From positions 1-64,000 of the forward strand of contig CAZYSP010000005.1 of assembly GCA_964650285.1 (NCBI GenBank): 64,000 bases of DNA. Direction: 5' to 3'. The position numbers and the translations under genes are program-made. Under the pieces are notes generated by a model, which did no database searches, had not been told where the DNA came from, and saw only the letters and a list, made by a program, of their open reading frames with translations. Origin of the DNA: JACPJP01 sp964650285 (GTDB taxonomy: Archaea; Nanobdellota; Nanobdellia; Woesearchaeales; GW2011-AR4). This document shows, in pieces, positions 49,777-58,849 of the stretch; position 1 is the stretch's first letter; each line of letters opens with the position of its first letter.

Positions 49777-51427
49777 TGCAATCAGCTCCTACTCGATTAT
49801 TTTTTAATATTACTACAATATCATTTTCAAAAACAACCTGGGCATTTTTTTTCACCATCTCACTAGCTATCAAAATATTATATTGCGCAAATACCTGCTG
49901 CCTTGAAACTTTATCAAAGATAAAGTAGTTAAACATACAAATGTTTTGTGGGCCAAGAAAATATTCTTCTGGTAGTGATTTTGTGGCAAGTTCAAAACTG
50001 AATAGGCTGTTCATTATTGTTATTCCCCCTCCTGTGTCTCCGGGCAGCTCGCTTACATAAGACTTTTTAATCTTCCTGTCTTGGATAGCTTTTACAAAAT
50101 CATCAGGATCAACCTGGTAATGAGCTCTTTTTGAGTTTCTTAAAAGGGCATCCTGGTTATAAATATCTCCATAGAAAAAATAAATTTTTGATTCCTGCTC
50201 TGTATTTTCACTCAGCCATTTGAGGGCCTGCCAATGGTATGGGTCCATTATGCCCTGGCTTGTGACTTTGTTAAGATAAGGTATTGATGGTATTACCTGC
50301 GTATCTGTTTGCTTTAATGCAGGAAGTTTTATTGCTCCTGCAAATAAAACAGCAAGAACAATAAATACAGCAGAGATATAGGCAAAATTCCATTTTTTTA
50401 CTATAAACTTAAGGAGAACATAAATTCCAAACCCAACAAATACAGAGAGATAGATTGGCCAGAAAAATCTTATTTGGAAAGATCTTAGTTGAAAGCCTAT
50501 ATAATTAAGAAAACCACTTATAAGCATTGCAAGGCCCAAAATTACTGAAACATGAAGGTTTTTCAGTTTAGGGATGGAAAAAATAAGCCCAAGAATCATT
50601 GGTGCTAATAAAAGACCAAACCCTGCTATGTAAAATCCGGGGTTACCTTCCCAGACAGGCTGGACAGCAAAAGAATAAGGCTGGCCTTTTGCCCAGGTGT
50701 TCTGGAAGATTATCAAATAATAAAATGAGATTATGGAAAAAATTATCAGGGATAGTACCATGTTTTTAATGTCATTCCTGTTTAATTTCTTTGCAATTAA
50801 TTTTATTGCAAAGAACAATGCCAAAAATATAAATGCAAAGATTGTTTCAGAAGTATGTGTTAAAGCAGTTGCAGAAAGCGACAATGCTACAAGGATATAT
50901 GCATGTTTCATATTCATCCTCATAATGCACCAGAAAAAAAGCACAAGGAATGATTGGGACAATATAGAAGGCCAGTGGCCCCATAGGAATCCTGTTGAGA
51001 CTGGAAGGGAAAAAATAAGCATTGATAATGGCAAGGAAATTAAGGCTACTGTTTTGTTGAAATTTCTTATTATAAAATACATGATAAAAGTTGCGGTAAT
51101 GGCAAAGAATACTACCATAAAGTATATTGCATCATAAACTTCAAGTCCTGAAAAATATGAGAAAACAACTGCAATATGGTAGATCATTGGAGGATATCTT
51201 CCAACTGTTCCCTCAAGACCATTTGATATATACGATGCCTCATACCTGAAATTCCCCATGTCTTTAATTGCTTCTGCCCTTACCTGGTGCTGGAAAGAAT
51301 CAGATGCGCTGTAGGCAAAAGGAAAATCATGCTTTATTTGGTGGTCAAATAAAACTCCGGGGCCCAGGAAAAGTATCACTATAAAGAAGATTAAAAGTAT
51401 TATTTTTTCCAAGTCTATTTTTGTCAT
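49757..51427 (-). CDS. GT-C-like polytopic membrane protein
   Basis: A 556-residue protein with about 11 hydrophobic helices. The external loop PFAYSASDSFQHQVRAEAIKDMGNFRYEASY and VGRYPPMIYHIAVVFSYFSG has the acidic/His arrangement of GT-C enzymes. FLWGHWPSILSQSFLVLFF matches the WGQWPERFAYAF segment of the 47473 protein. It is translationally coupled to the YfhO-type gene upstream (51424-51427 overlap) and to the small DUF1616-like gene downstream. Role: likely a lipid-linked-sugar glycosyltransferase or polymer assembly protein. Confidence 0.65.
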   Translation of the reverse strand: MTKIDLEKIILLIFFIVILFLGPGVLFDHQIKHDFPFAYSASDSFQHQVRAEAIKDMGNFRYEASYISNGLEGTVGRYPPMIYHIAVVFSYFSGLEVYDAIYFMVVFFAITATFIMYFIIRNFNKTVALISLPLSMLIFSLPVSTGFLWGHWPSILSQSFLVLFFWCIMRMNMKHAYILVALSLSATALTHTSETIFAFIFLALFFAIKLIAKKLNRNDIKNMVLSLIIFSIISFYYLIIFQNTWAKGQPYSFAVQPVWEGNPGFYIAGFGLLLAPMILGLIFSIPKLKNLHVSVILGLAMLISGFLNYIGFQLRSFQIRFFWPIYLSVFVGFGIYVLLKFIVKKWNFAYISAVFIVLAVLFAGAIKLPALKQTDTQVIPSIPYLNKVTSQGIMDPYHWQALKWLSENTEQESKIYFFYGDIYNQDALLRNSKRAHYQVDPDDFVKAIQDRKIKKSYVSELPGDTGGGITIMNSLFSFELATKSLPEEYFLGPQNICMFNYFIFDKVSRQQVFAQYNILIASEMVKKNAQVVFENDIVVILKNNRVGADCIEERSF

Positions 51428-53676
51428 TTTTTTATTCTTGAATATGCAATATAAATCAAATATATAATCAATATCAAAATCGTTGCTATTGTTATTAGTT
51501 TTCCTTTTCTGAATGAGTCTGGGTTATACTCGAATGTCAATTTTCCTTTTTGTCCTTGCAGGAATACAGCACTTATAACATTATCTGCTTTATAGAGCTT
51601 CAATTCCTTCCCATTTATCGCGGCTTTCCATCCGGGAAAATGGGCAAACCTCTCGCTTAATACAAGCCATCCTTCTTCTCCATCAAGATTAATGGAAAGT
51701 TCATTTACAGAAATTTCATTTAGCTTTAGTTCTTTATTCATTCTGCCAGAGCTTAGAGCATCTATAATTTCCTGTTGTGTTATTGAATTTTTTCCCTGGG
51801 GCAGGTCTGGCAGTATTTTACCATTTTTATTTGCATATTGCTGCAGTTTTGGAATGTCATCTTGGATGACAGAGTTGCTTAGCAGTATTATGCTGCTGAA
51901 CCTTGTTAATTCATCAATGCCATATTCATTTACAGAATTTTTATCCTGAATTAAAACTGTTGCTAATGGGTCTAAGTTACTTATTAAAAGATTATAAGAG
52001 AGATCCAGTTTTTCCTTATCGTCTCCTAAAATCAAAACACTATTGTTAACAATAAAGGCTCTCGGAATAATAATATTATTTTCATAGAGATAAGGTCCAT
52101 AAGCTTCCCATACTGTACAATTTTTACAGTCCCGGAATTGTCCTTTTAATAAAAGTCCGGAATCATTGATTTCTCTGTCAGAAATTATATATTTGCCGTT
52201 TAATATCCCAAACATTTTTGAAGGAACTGTTTGCTGCGAGACAGCAAGATACTGGACATAATCATTTATCCATATTCCACCACCACCTTTAATTGCAGGT
52301 ATATCTAGTTGCGTGTAATAATTATAACCAGATGCGCCTATTGGGGTTGACATGGCATAAGTTGCAATTCTAAAATCACTGCTGTCTTTACTTATTTCAT
52401 CTACAATTGGTATGTCATTAGGTTTTACAACTTCAACAGATTCTGGAAATCCCTGCAACAATATAAGCTCAATAACCAGGAGCGCTAATACAACTGAAAA
52501 AACAAGCCATTCTTTGATATTTTTTTTGTACTTTCTCAGTATATTAACCAGATTATCAAAACCGTACGCTGCAATTATTGGAGATACAAAAACAAACATT
52601 ACTAAAGCACGTTCTATGTGCCTCATCTGGCCAAATCCGGGAAGCTTGTAGAAGAATTCTGCAGCAAAAGTCCCTGCAGCAAGCAGTATGGCGAGTATTA
52701 TCAACAGAATAGAAAATATGACAATCTTTTTTCTGAAAGACAACAAACCGAATAACAATAATATAAAAGAGGTTATTCCTATAGCCCCGGAAAAGGGTAT
52801 GCCAGAAAAAACATTGATTAAAGAATTCCACAAATTGCCCAGGCTTATTGGCTCTCCTAAAAATTCCTGATAATTTACTCCAGACCCCCTGCTGGACATT
52901 TTTGTAAATTCAAGAACAGGCAATAGCTTTAATGCTGACAAGCCAAATAATAAAATCCCTATGATTGCAGAAACAAGCAAGGTCTTTACGATAATCTTTT
53001 TGAAATTGCTGCTTATTAAATTCCAAGCCATATATATACCAATTATTAACCCGGCATAAAGGAAGAATATTATTCCTCCTGCGTAAACCATCATTGAAAA
53101 GAAAATTGCGGCAATTATGGAATTGCTAATCCACGACTTTCCATGCAATGCTTTGTATGTGAATAGAAAAACAAAGGGCAGGAGGGCATAACTTTCGAGA
53201 ATATTGAGATGGCCGTGAAGGACAAATTTCTGCATAAGACCATTGAACATGAAAATTAGGGCTGCAATAAATGAAACATTTTGTTTTTTAATTATTTCAT
53301 AGGCAAGAAGATACATTCCCAATCCGGCAAGGAAAAAATAGCTTATTACAGCCAGATTCATTGAAATAAAAATATTCCTGAATAAAAAGATATATAAAAA
53401 ATTGAGGTCAAATAAGTAATGTTCAGGTATTGCCATAAAGGGCTGCCCAGAGTAGAAGTAGGGTGTCCAGAGAGGAAGTGAGCCATCCTCGTGCAGATAT
53501 TTTCTCATATTCTCAGACTGGAAAGTCATATCATTTATGTAGTGTATATTGCTGAGGATTTTTGAAGAGCTCAATATCCCGGAAAAGAAAATCAATGTTA
53601 TAAGAAGCAGTATTAAAACATAAAAATGTTTTTTAATTAGATTTTTTGATCTAGAGATAATCGATTCCTTTTTCAT
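51424..53676 (-). CDS. YfhO-family membrane protein
   Basis: A 750-residue polytopic protein. Residues 1-420 contain about 11 membrane helices, and residues 430-715 form an extracytoplasmic domain closed by a last helix (about 722-745). The motif DGSLPLWTPYFYSGQPFMAIPEHYLFDL is the YfhO hallmark, as is the C-terminal WLVLSERFAHFPGWKAAINGKE. YfhO-type proteins are implicated in glycosylation of teichoic acids or glycolipids with lipid-linked sugars. It overlaps the preceding WecB-like gene by 26 bases. Confidence 0.82.
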   Translation of the reverse strand: MKKESIISRSKNLIKKHFYVLILLLITLIFFSGILSSSKILSNIHYINDMTFQSENMRKYLHEDGSLPLWTPYFYSGQPFMAIPEHYLFDLNFLYIFLFRNIFISMNLAVISYFFLAGLGMYLLAYEIIKKQNVSFIAALIFMFNGLMQKFVLHGHLNILESYALLPFVFLFTYKALHGKSWISNSIIAAIFFSMMVYAGGIIFFLYAGLIIGIYMAWNLISSNFKKIIVKTLLVSAIIGILLFGLSALKLLPVLEFTKMSSRGSGVNYQEFLGEPISLGNLWNSLINVFSGIPFSGAIGITSFILLLFGLLSFRKKIVIFSILLIILAILLAAGTFAAEFFYKLPGFGQMRHIERALVMFVFVSPIIAAYGFDNLVNILRKYKKNIKEWLVFSVVLALLVIELILLQGFPESVEVVKPNDIPIVDEISKDSSDFRIATYAMSTPIGASGYNYYTQLDIPAIKGGGGIWINDYVQYLAVSQQTVPSKMFGILNGKYIISDREINDSGLLLKGQFRDCKNCTVWEAYGPYLYENNIIIPRAFIVNNSVLILGDDKEKLDLSYNLLISNLDPLATVLIQDKNSVNEYGIDELTRFSSIILLSNSVIQDDIPKLQQYANKNGKILPDLPQGKNSITQQEIIDALSSGRMNKELKLNEISVNELSINLDGEEGWLVLSERFAHFPGWKAAINGKELKLYKADNVISAVFLQGQKGKLTFEYNPDSFRKGKLITIATILILIIYLIYIAYSRIKK

Positions 53677-55105
53677 CGTCTCTCCATAATTTTAAGGTGT
53701 CATGAGCCCATTTGAAAGGATTATCATTTTTTTCTATCAATCTTGAAACTATAGAAATAAACTTTTTGCCTACATTGCTTCCATAAAGCTTTTTTGAAGA
53801 TTCCATATTCTTTCTTAGGCCGTCATTATTGGTAATATACTTTACCATTTTGGCTATTATCTCTTTATTTGCAGGAGGCACAATTATGTTGCTTTTTGCA
53901 TCAAATACTGTCTCTGGTCTGTCAGTTGTCAGACGGCATGTCATGCACGTCTTTCCAATAAGGTTCATCTCTTCTTGGACACCACCAGAATCTGTCAAAG
54001 CTGCAATGCAATTATCTGACTCAAAAAACTCTATGACATGGCCATATTCAGGCCATATGCTTGTATAGAGAAAATTCTTCTTTTTCTTTAGCTTCTCAAG
54101 CTCTTTTCTCAAGCCATAAAAATCAAGGGCCATTTTTGTTGCACTCATTTCAATAAAATTTATGTTATGTCCTTTTTTAACAAGGTCTTTTATAGCGCCT
54201 ATTATTGACCTGAATCTTTTTGGAGTAAGGTTTTCCCTTCTGTGTATATCAACTCGTATCCAGTTGTCTTTTTCAAGCTGAGGATAGACACTAAAAATAC
54301 TTTTTTCCGGCTTAATTTTTCTTTTAAGATCTAATGCGTCAACGACTACACCACCTATAACCCATATATTTTCTTCAGGATAGCCTTCCCGTAGAAGATG
54401 ATCTTTGTTAAGTTGTACAGGAGAAAATAAATACTGGGAGCCTGCAGCAGATGTGTATGTATCCCATTGCTCTGGAAACGGCTCATTCCTCATAAGTATC
54501 CATTTGCCGTAAAACTGCTGGTCAATAAACGTTTCAATATCTACCTTGTTGTACCTTTTCATTACCTCAGGACTCATACTCCTTAAGCCAGCCTCATTCT
54601 GTATGGCTTTTTCACTTCTGGAAAACATCCATGCAGCAGGCACAATGCTAGTCATTATTGTATCCCCCAGTACAACAGGAATTACAGTTACATTAGGCCA
54701 TTTTTTCTTCAGATATTTTGCAAACCAGGATATTTTCATCATCAGCTCTGCTGATTTCTGGGCCAAGTCACCTCTTATTGAGAGATTGGACGCAATTTTG
54801 TTCTGAAAGTTGAATTCTTCGATACCACGAGTTAGAATATCATCATAATGCTGGTTTGAATTAATGATAAAAAAAGGAATTTTTGATTTTGTTGCAGCCA
54901 CTATGCTTCCGTAGAATTTATAGAAACATGGTTTTGTGCCAATTACAAAAGCAAGAACCCACTTGCGCTTTTTTTTAGCCTGCTCCATAACAGAATTTAT
55001 TAATGGCTTGTTGAGAGTTAATGGCAGGATTGTAGGCATAAAATGGTCTGCCTCAGCAGTTGTTTCTGTTCCAAACATTGATTCGTATGCGTCTTTCATT
55101 GCCAT
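53651..55105 (-). CDS. Divergent UDP-GlcNAc 2-epimerase-like protein
   Basis: A 484-residue protein, over 100 residues longer than WecB. Family motifs are present: INSNQHYDD, NEAGLRSM, IHRRENLTPKR, LTDSGGVQEEMN and TTDRPETV. Extra segments are about 45 residues at the N-terminus, an insertion around residues 130-215 (with SIVPAAWMF and FIDQQFYGKW) and a C-terminal tail (KWAHDTLKLWRDD). It could be a hydrolysing or altered-substrate epimerase. A true WecB is encoded at 27082, so this one has another job. Genes downstream overlap it. Confidence 0.75.
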   Translation of the reverse strand: MAMKDAYESMFGTETTAEADHFMPTILPLTLNKPLINSVMEQAKKKRKWVLAFVIGTKPCFYKFYGSIVAATKSKIPFFIINSNQHYDDILTRGIEEFNFQNKIASNLSIRGDLAQKSAELMMKISWFAKYLKKKWPNVTVIPVVLGDTIMTSIVPAAWMFSRSEKAIQNEAGLRSMSPEVMKRYNKVDIETFIDQQFYGKWILMRNEPFPEQWDTYTSAAGSQYLFSPVQLNKDHLLREGYPEENIWVIGGVVVDALDLKRKIKPEKSIFSVYPQLEKDNWIRVDIHRRENLTPKRFRSIIGAIKDLVKKGHNINFIEMSATKMALDFYGLRKELEKLKKKKNFLYTSIWPEYGHVIEFFESDNCIAALTDSGGVQEEMNLIGKTCMTCRLTTDRPETVFDAKSNIIVPPANKEIIAKMVKYITNNDGLRKNMESSKKLYGSNVGKKFISIVSRLIEKNDNPFKWAHDTLKLWRDDEKGIDYL

Positions 55106-55110
55106 TTTTT

Positions 55111-55830
55111 CTACCTTTTAATTTCTTTTTTTAATGATACAATCTCTTTTATGATTTCTGCTATTACGCTGGATTTTGGTATGCTAAATCCTTTTTGCTC
55201 GAAAACTGATGCACCGCTATACCTCGGGAAATGATGGATACCTATATGCTTGACTTTGTAACCCTCCTTTCTTGCTTTTATCAACAGTTCGCTGGTGCCC
55301 AGCCCTGTTTTGCATTGTAATCTGATTGTTTTAAAAATCTTTTTCTTTACAAGCCTAAATGCACAGTCAAAATCCCTGCCTTTAAGATCAAATATAACTT
55401 TTATTAGCATATTGTATATCCTTGACACCAATATCCTTGTTAAGGGATCTTTTCTGTTTATTCTATAACCAGCTACCACATCATAGTCTTTTGCATAAGG
55501 AAGTAACAGCTTAAACTCGTTTAAGTTGAACTGGTTGTCTGAATCAGCATAAAAAATAAGGTCGTATTTTGCAGCGTCAAATCCCATCTTAATTGCGTAA
55601 CCAACCCCTTTGAGTTTTTTTGGCTGCATAACAAGTTTGAGGTTTTTGTTTTTCTTCATCAGCTCTTTTACTATTGTTTTAGTATTGTCAGTTGAGCCTT
55701 CATATAGGACCATAATTATTTCGTGCTCGTTTGCAGTTTTTTTGAGAATGTACTCTGCGTCTTTTACTAATTTTTTTATGTTTCCTTCCTCATTGTAGGC
55801 AGGAAAAAACATTGTTATATCTGGTTTCAT
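55111..55830 (-). CDS. GT2 glycosyltransferase (DPM/DPG synthase-like)
   Basis: A 239-residue GT2. TMFFPAYNEEGNIKKLV, VLYEGSTDNT, KLKGVGYAIKMGFDAAKYD and YADSDNQFNLNEF (metal site) are the usual motifs of polyprenyl-phosphate glycosyltransferases. FDCAFRLVKKKIFKTI continues the pattern. No C-terminal helices. It lies 5 bases before the WecB-like gene and is the first gene of a minus-strand operon reaching 49411. Confidence 0.86.
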   Translation of the reverse strand: MKPDITMFFPAYNEEGNIKKLVKDAEYILKKTANEHEIIMVLYEGSTDNTKTIVKELMKKNKNLKLVMQPKKLKGVGYAIKMGFDAAKYDLIFYADSDNQFNLNEFKLLLPYAKDYDVVAGYRINRKDPLTRILVSRIYNMLIKVIFDLKGRDFDCAFRLVKKKIFKTIRLQCKTGLGTSELLIKARKEGYKVKHIGIHHFPRYSGASVFEQKGFSIPKSSVIAEIIKEIVSLKKEIKR

Positions 55831-55975
55831 TGTATACTGGAATATTATGAATTTTTGTGTGTGATATTCTTCAAAGGATGGAAGTTCTATTTAAAAGATT
55901 ATTGATATAGAGGGTGTTTAGAATACTCCAATAAAAAATATTATAAATAGATGGTGATAACTGCAAATTAGGAGA

Positions 55976-56671
55976 GTGTTCCAAATAAAACAAGAGAAAC
56001 AAAAAATTACTGTTGTAATTCCCGCATTTAATGAAGAAAAAACTATTAAAGAGATTGTGACTAAGGCTAAACCTTTTTGCGATGCTATCATTGTAGCTTT
56101 AGCTAAGAAATCCAGAGATGAAACTGGAAAAATAGTACAATCTCTTGGAGCAAGAGTTATAACTGATAATGGAAAAGGGAAAGGGGATGGAATGAGATGC
56201 GCTATTAATGAAATAAAAGAGGGCATTATTGTTTTTATTGATGCAGACGGATCACACATTCTTGAAGATATTCCAAAAATTCTTGATCCAATAAGAAGAG
56301 ATAAAGCAGATATGGTAATAGGATCAAGGTACCTTGGAGGAAGCGAGGAACTCCATGGAGACTTTAATAAATTCTTGAGGATGTTTTTTTCAATGTGTAT
56401 TGCTCAAATTATGAATTTGCGTTTTAGAACATCTATAATGGACACTCAAAATGGATTTAGAGCAATAAAAGCAGATGTCGCAAAAAAACTCAGGTTAACT
56501 TCAAACCATACTGAAATTGAAACGGAAATGTGCATGAAATGCTATAAGAAAGGCTTTAAAATAGTTGAGGTTCCAAGTAGGGAGCTAAAAAGAAAATTTG
56601 GCAAATCAAACATATCGCTAACGAGAGATGCATTTAAATATATGTGGGCTATAATTAAAAATTTATTTTAA
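55976..56671 (+). CDS. GT2 glycosyltransferase (DPM1-like)
   Basis: A 231-residue GT2. ITVVIPAFNEEKTIKEIV, VALAKKSRDETGKI, GKGKGDGMRCAI and VFIDADGSHILEDI (DAD metal site) are clear. DTQNGFRAIKADVAKKL is the C-terminal DPM1-type motif. The start is GTG 55976; TTATAAAT at 55941-55948 is about 31 bases before it. It stands alone between two minus-strand genes. Confidence 0.83.
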   Translation: MFQIKQEKQKITVVIPAFNEEKTIKEIVTKAKPFCDAIIVALAKKSRDETGKIVQSLGARVITDNGKGKGDGMRCAINEIKEGIIVFIDADGSHILEDIPKILDPIRRDKADMVIGSRYLGGSEELHGDFNKFLRMFFSMCIAQIMNLRFRTSIMDTQNGFRAIKADVAKKLRLTSNHTEIETEMCMKCYKKGFKIVEVPSRELKRKFGKSNISLTRDAFKYMWAIIKNLF

Positions 56672-56755
56672 AATGTAGTTATTAGAACTTTTGACATATA
56701 TCATAAATTTCTTTAGTTTGGCGATTGTTTATGAAATATCTGTCAAATAGCAATA

Positions 56756-58607
56756 TTATATGAACCACTTGAGAAAAGAATTTATTTTAGCTTTTCTTGG
56801 CTTCATTTTTTCTGAGGGTACAAAACGAATCTGGCCGTCATTTTCCTGCACCCATTTGCCCTCTATATCATAAACAGGCCAGCTGTTTCCAATAAAATCA
56901 ACTGGCTCAAAATTTTTTAACCACCCATAGCAATTGGCTCTTTGGAAATTAAGATCGTTAGGAGACATAGATACTTTTCCTTTTTCTATAACACATGGAG
57001 GGAATAATATAACCTCTAGATTGGATTTTTTGTATTCTATTGCATGATAGTATAGCTCGTGATAATCTATATTTGTATCCCTAAAATAGAGGTAACCGTT
57101 ATTCTTCCCAACCATCTCATTAAAATACGGAATAAAAAAAGGGTAAGCAAATAAATAAATGATTATATGNNNNNNNNNNCCAGATTACCAGTACCAATAT
57201 AAAAGTTTTGATATACTTCGAGAATGGAAATTTAATTGATATTATGGAAGATATAATGATAAATATGAAGGGGTATATAACTCCTAAATGCCTAAGCCCA
57301 GCAACCTGCTTAGTAGCAATAGTTGTAAAGAGAAAGATAAAATAGATTATAAATAACAAATAAATAAAATTGAATTTTATAGTATTCATTTTCTCATTGT
57401 TTTTTGATAAAAGAATTAGAATAAGCAGCAGGTGTACAATAAGAAATAAAATAAGTACAGGGGTGGTAGTCTTAACCAGAAAAGAAACTAAATAAAAAGA
57501 TTTTGGAGCAATATCCAAGAAATATTCTCCCATAAAGAATAAACTTCCTGCTCCCTCAGATATAAATTTCCCGGAATCTATAGAAAGAATCCAGTAAGGC
57601 GATATTGGGAGGGGTATTGCCCCCAGAAATGAATTTTTTAAGGATAAGAAAAACTCGCTGCTGATCTGGTGATGTTCGTAATTATACTCGGACATTGGTT
57701 TAAAAACATCTTTAAATAGAAACATCCCATTTATTACAAAAACTGCTGTTATGCCTATCAGTAATAAAGCAGCGATAACATTTATATATTTATTAGACCA
57801 TTTAACTCTAAACAGCGTCTTTATTTTACTTTTAAAGCTATCATTCATAAACAAGGCTCCTATTAAAATAATCGATAAAAGAATTGGGTAAAAAGCTGTT
57901 GTTGGTTTAATTACCATTGCAGCTCCTAAAGATACACCAGTAAAAATCAGATCCTTCTTATTTGTAAATGTTATAAATCTCCACAAATAAAAAAAAGTTA
58001 ATATGGTCAAAAATCTAACTAAATTATCACCATGTAAGCCATGCACTAGTGAAGTTACAAAAGGGCTGAAAGAATATAACAAAAGCGCTATGTATCCGCT
58101 CTTTAATCTGAATGCCTGTTTAGCCCATAGGAATACAACAAATGCTGTTAAGACAGATATTATTGCTTCTATTAAAATACTAACTCGCAAAATTTTTCTT
58201 AGGATATCTTCTTTTTGTGCTTTCTTGGCGCCTTCATAAAACTTAATATTCATCTCATTTTTATCTAACATGTCATGGTAAGCAAGAAGTCCTTTATTGT
58301 TACCAGACTTGAAATTACTTAGGAACCAGGTTTTTTCATCTAACTCTATGCCTAAAATTATAGGAGACAAACCAAAAAGATGCGCTTGGCCTGTATTTGC
58401 AGGTACAATGTTAGCAATAATTCCTTGAGAAAAAAACTTATATCCTCTGTCAATGTTTTGTGATAAATCTACAGTGGGGGAAGTATTCCATGCACTTGAT
58501 ATAACAAAAAGAAAATGTAAGAGCAATATTAAACTAACTATAAGGTACATTCCTTTTTTTGAGCCCAGAAATACTCTTAAATCTTTTATTTGCATTATAA
58601 TATGCAT
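56756..58607 (-). CDS. GT39/ArnT-type membrane glycosyltransferase, split by assembly gap
   Basis: The 5' part (58607-57180) encodes about 475 residues with some 10-11 membrane helices and a PMT-type N-terminus (QNIDRGYKFFSQGIIANIV; HGLHGDNLVRFLTILTFFYLW with the catalytic-type acidic residues). The reading frame runs into ten Ns at 57170-57179. Beyond the gap, in another frame, the strand reads HIIIYLFAYPFFIPYFNE followed by MVGKNNGYLYFRDTNIDYHEL, which is exactly the usual end of these enzymes (YPHYxxYFNE...G...DSNxDW). The 3' section 56756-57169 therefore belongs to the same gene and the gap has the wrong length. Total about 615 residues plus gap. Confidence 0.8.
57170..57179. other. Assembly gap (10 Ns)
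   Basis: Ten Ns inside the GT39 gene. The coding frame before and after does not agree with a 10-base spacing, so the true missing length differs. Confidence 0.98.
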
Positions 58608-58641
58608 TTTTATGCCATTATAATAATTTTATGATTATAGC

Positions 58642-58732
58642 GGAGAACACAAATAATTAATTAAAATAGTTTGCGTTCTCCTGATATAGTAAGTACCTAT
58701 CTATTGCTCAATTATTTAGGGCACTTACTATA
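58642..58732. repeat. Two adjacent inverted repeats
   Basis: Pair 1: GGAGAACACAAA (58642-58653) and TTTGCGTTCTCC (58670-58681), 11 of 12 complementary. Pair 2: TATAGTAAGTACC (58685-58697) and GGCACTTACTATA (58720-58732), 12 of 13. A looser TTTACTAT...ATAGTAAA pair follows. They occupy the 242-base gap between the GT39 and radical SAM genes and could be hairpins of an untranslated RNA, operator sites or ends of a vanished element. Confidence 0.5.
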
Positions 58733-58823
58733 CATTAAGTAAAAATTTCTAATTTACTATAAAAATGAAAAAATTTAGCCAAATTGTATAATAGTAAATT
58801 TTATAAATTCATATAAGTTTGCA

Positions 58824-58833
58824 TTTATAAAAA
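58824..58833 (+). promoter_or_regulatory. TATA box for radical SAM gene
   Basis: TTTATAAAAA is centred about 22 bases before ATG 58850. Confidence 0.4.
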
Positions 58834-58849
58834 TACGGAGTGTAATAAA

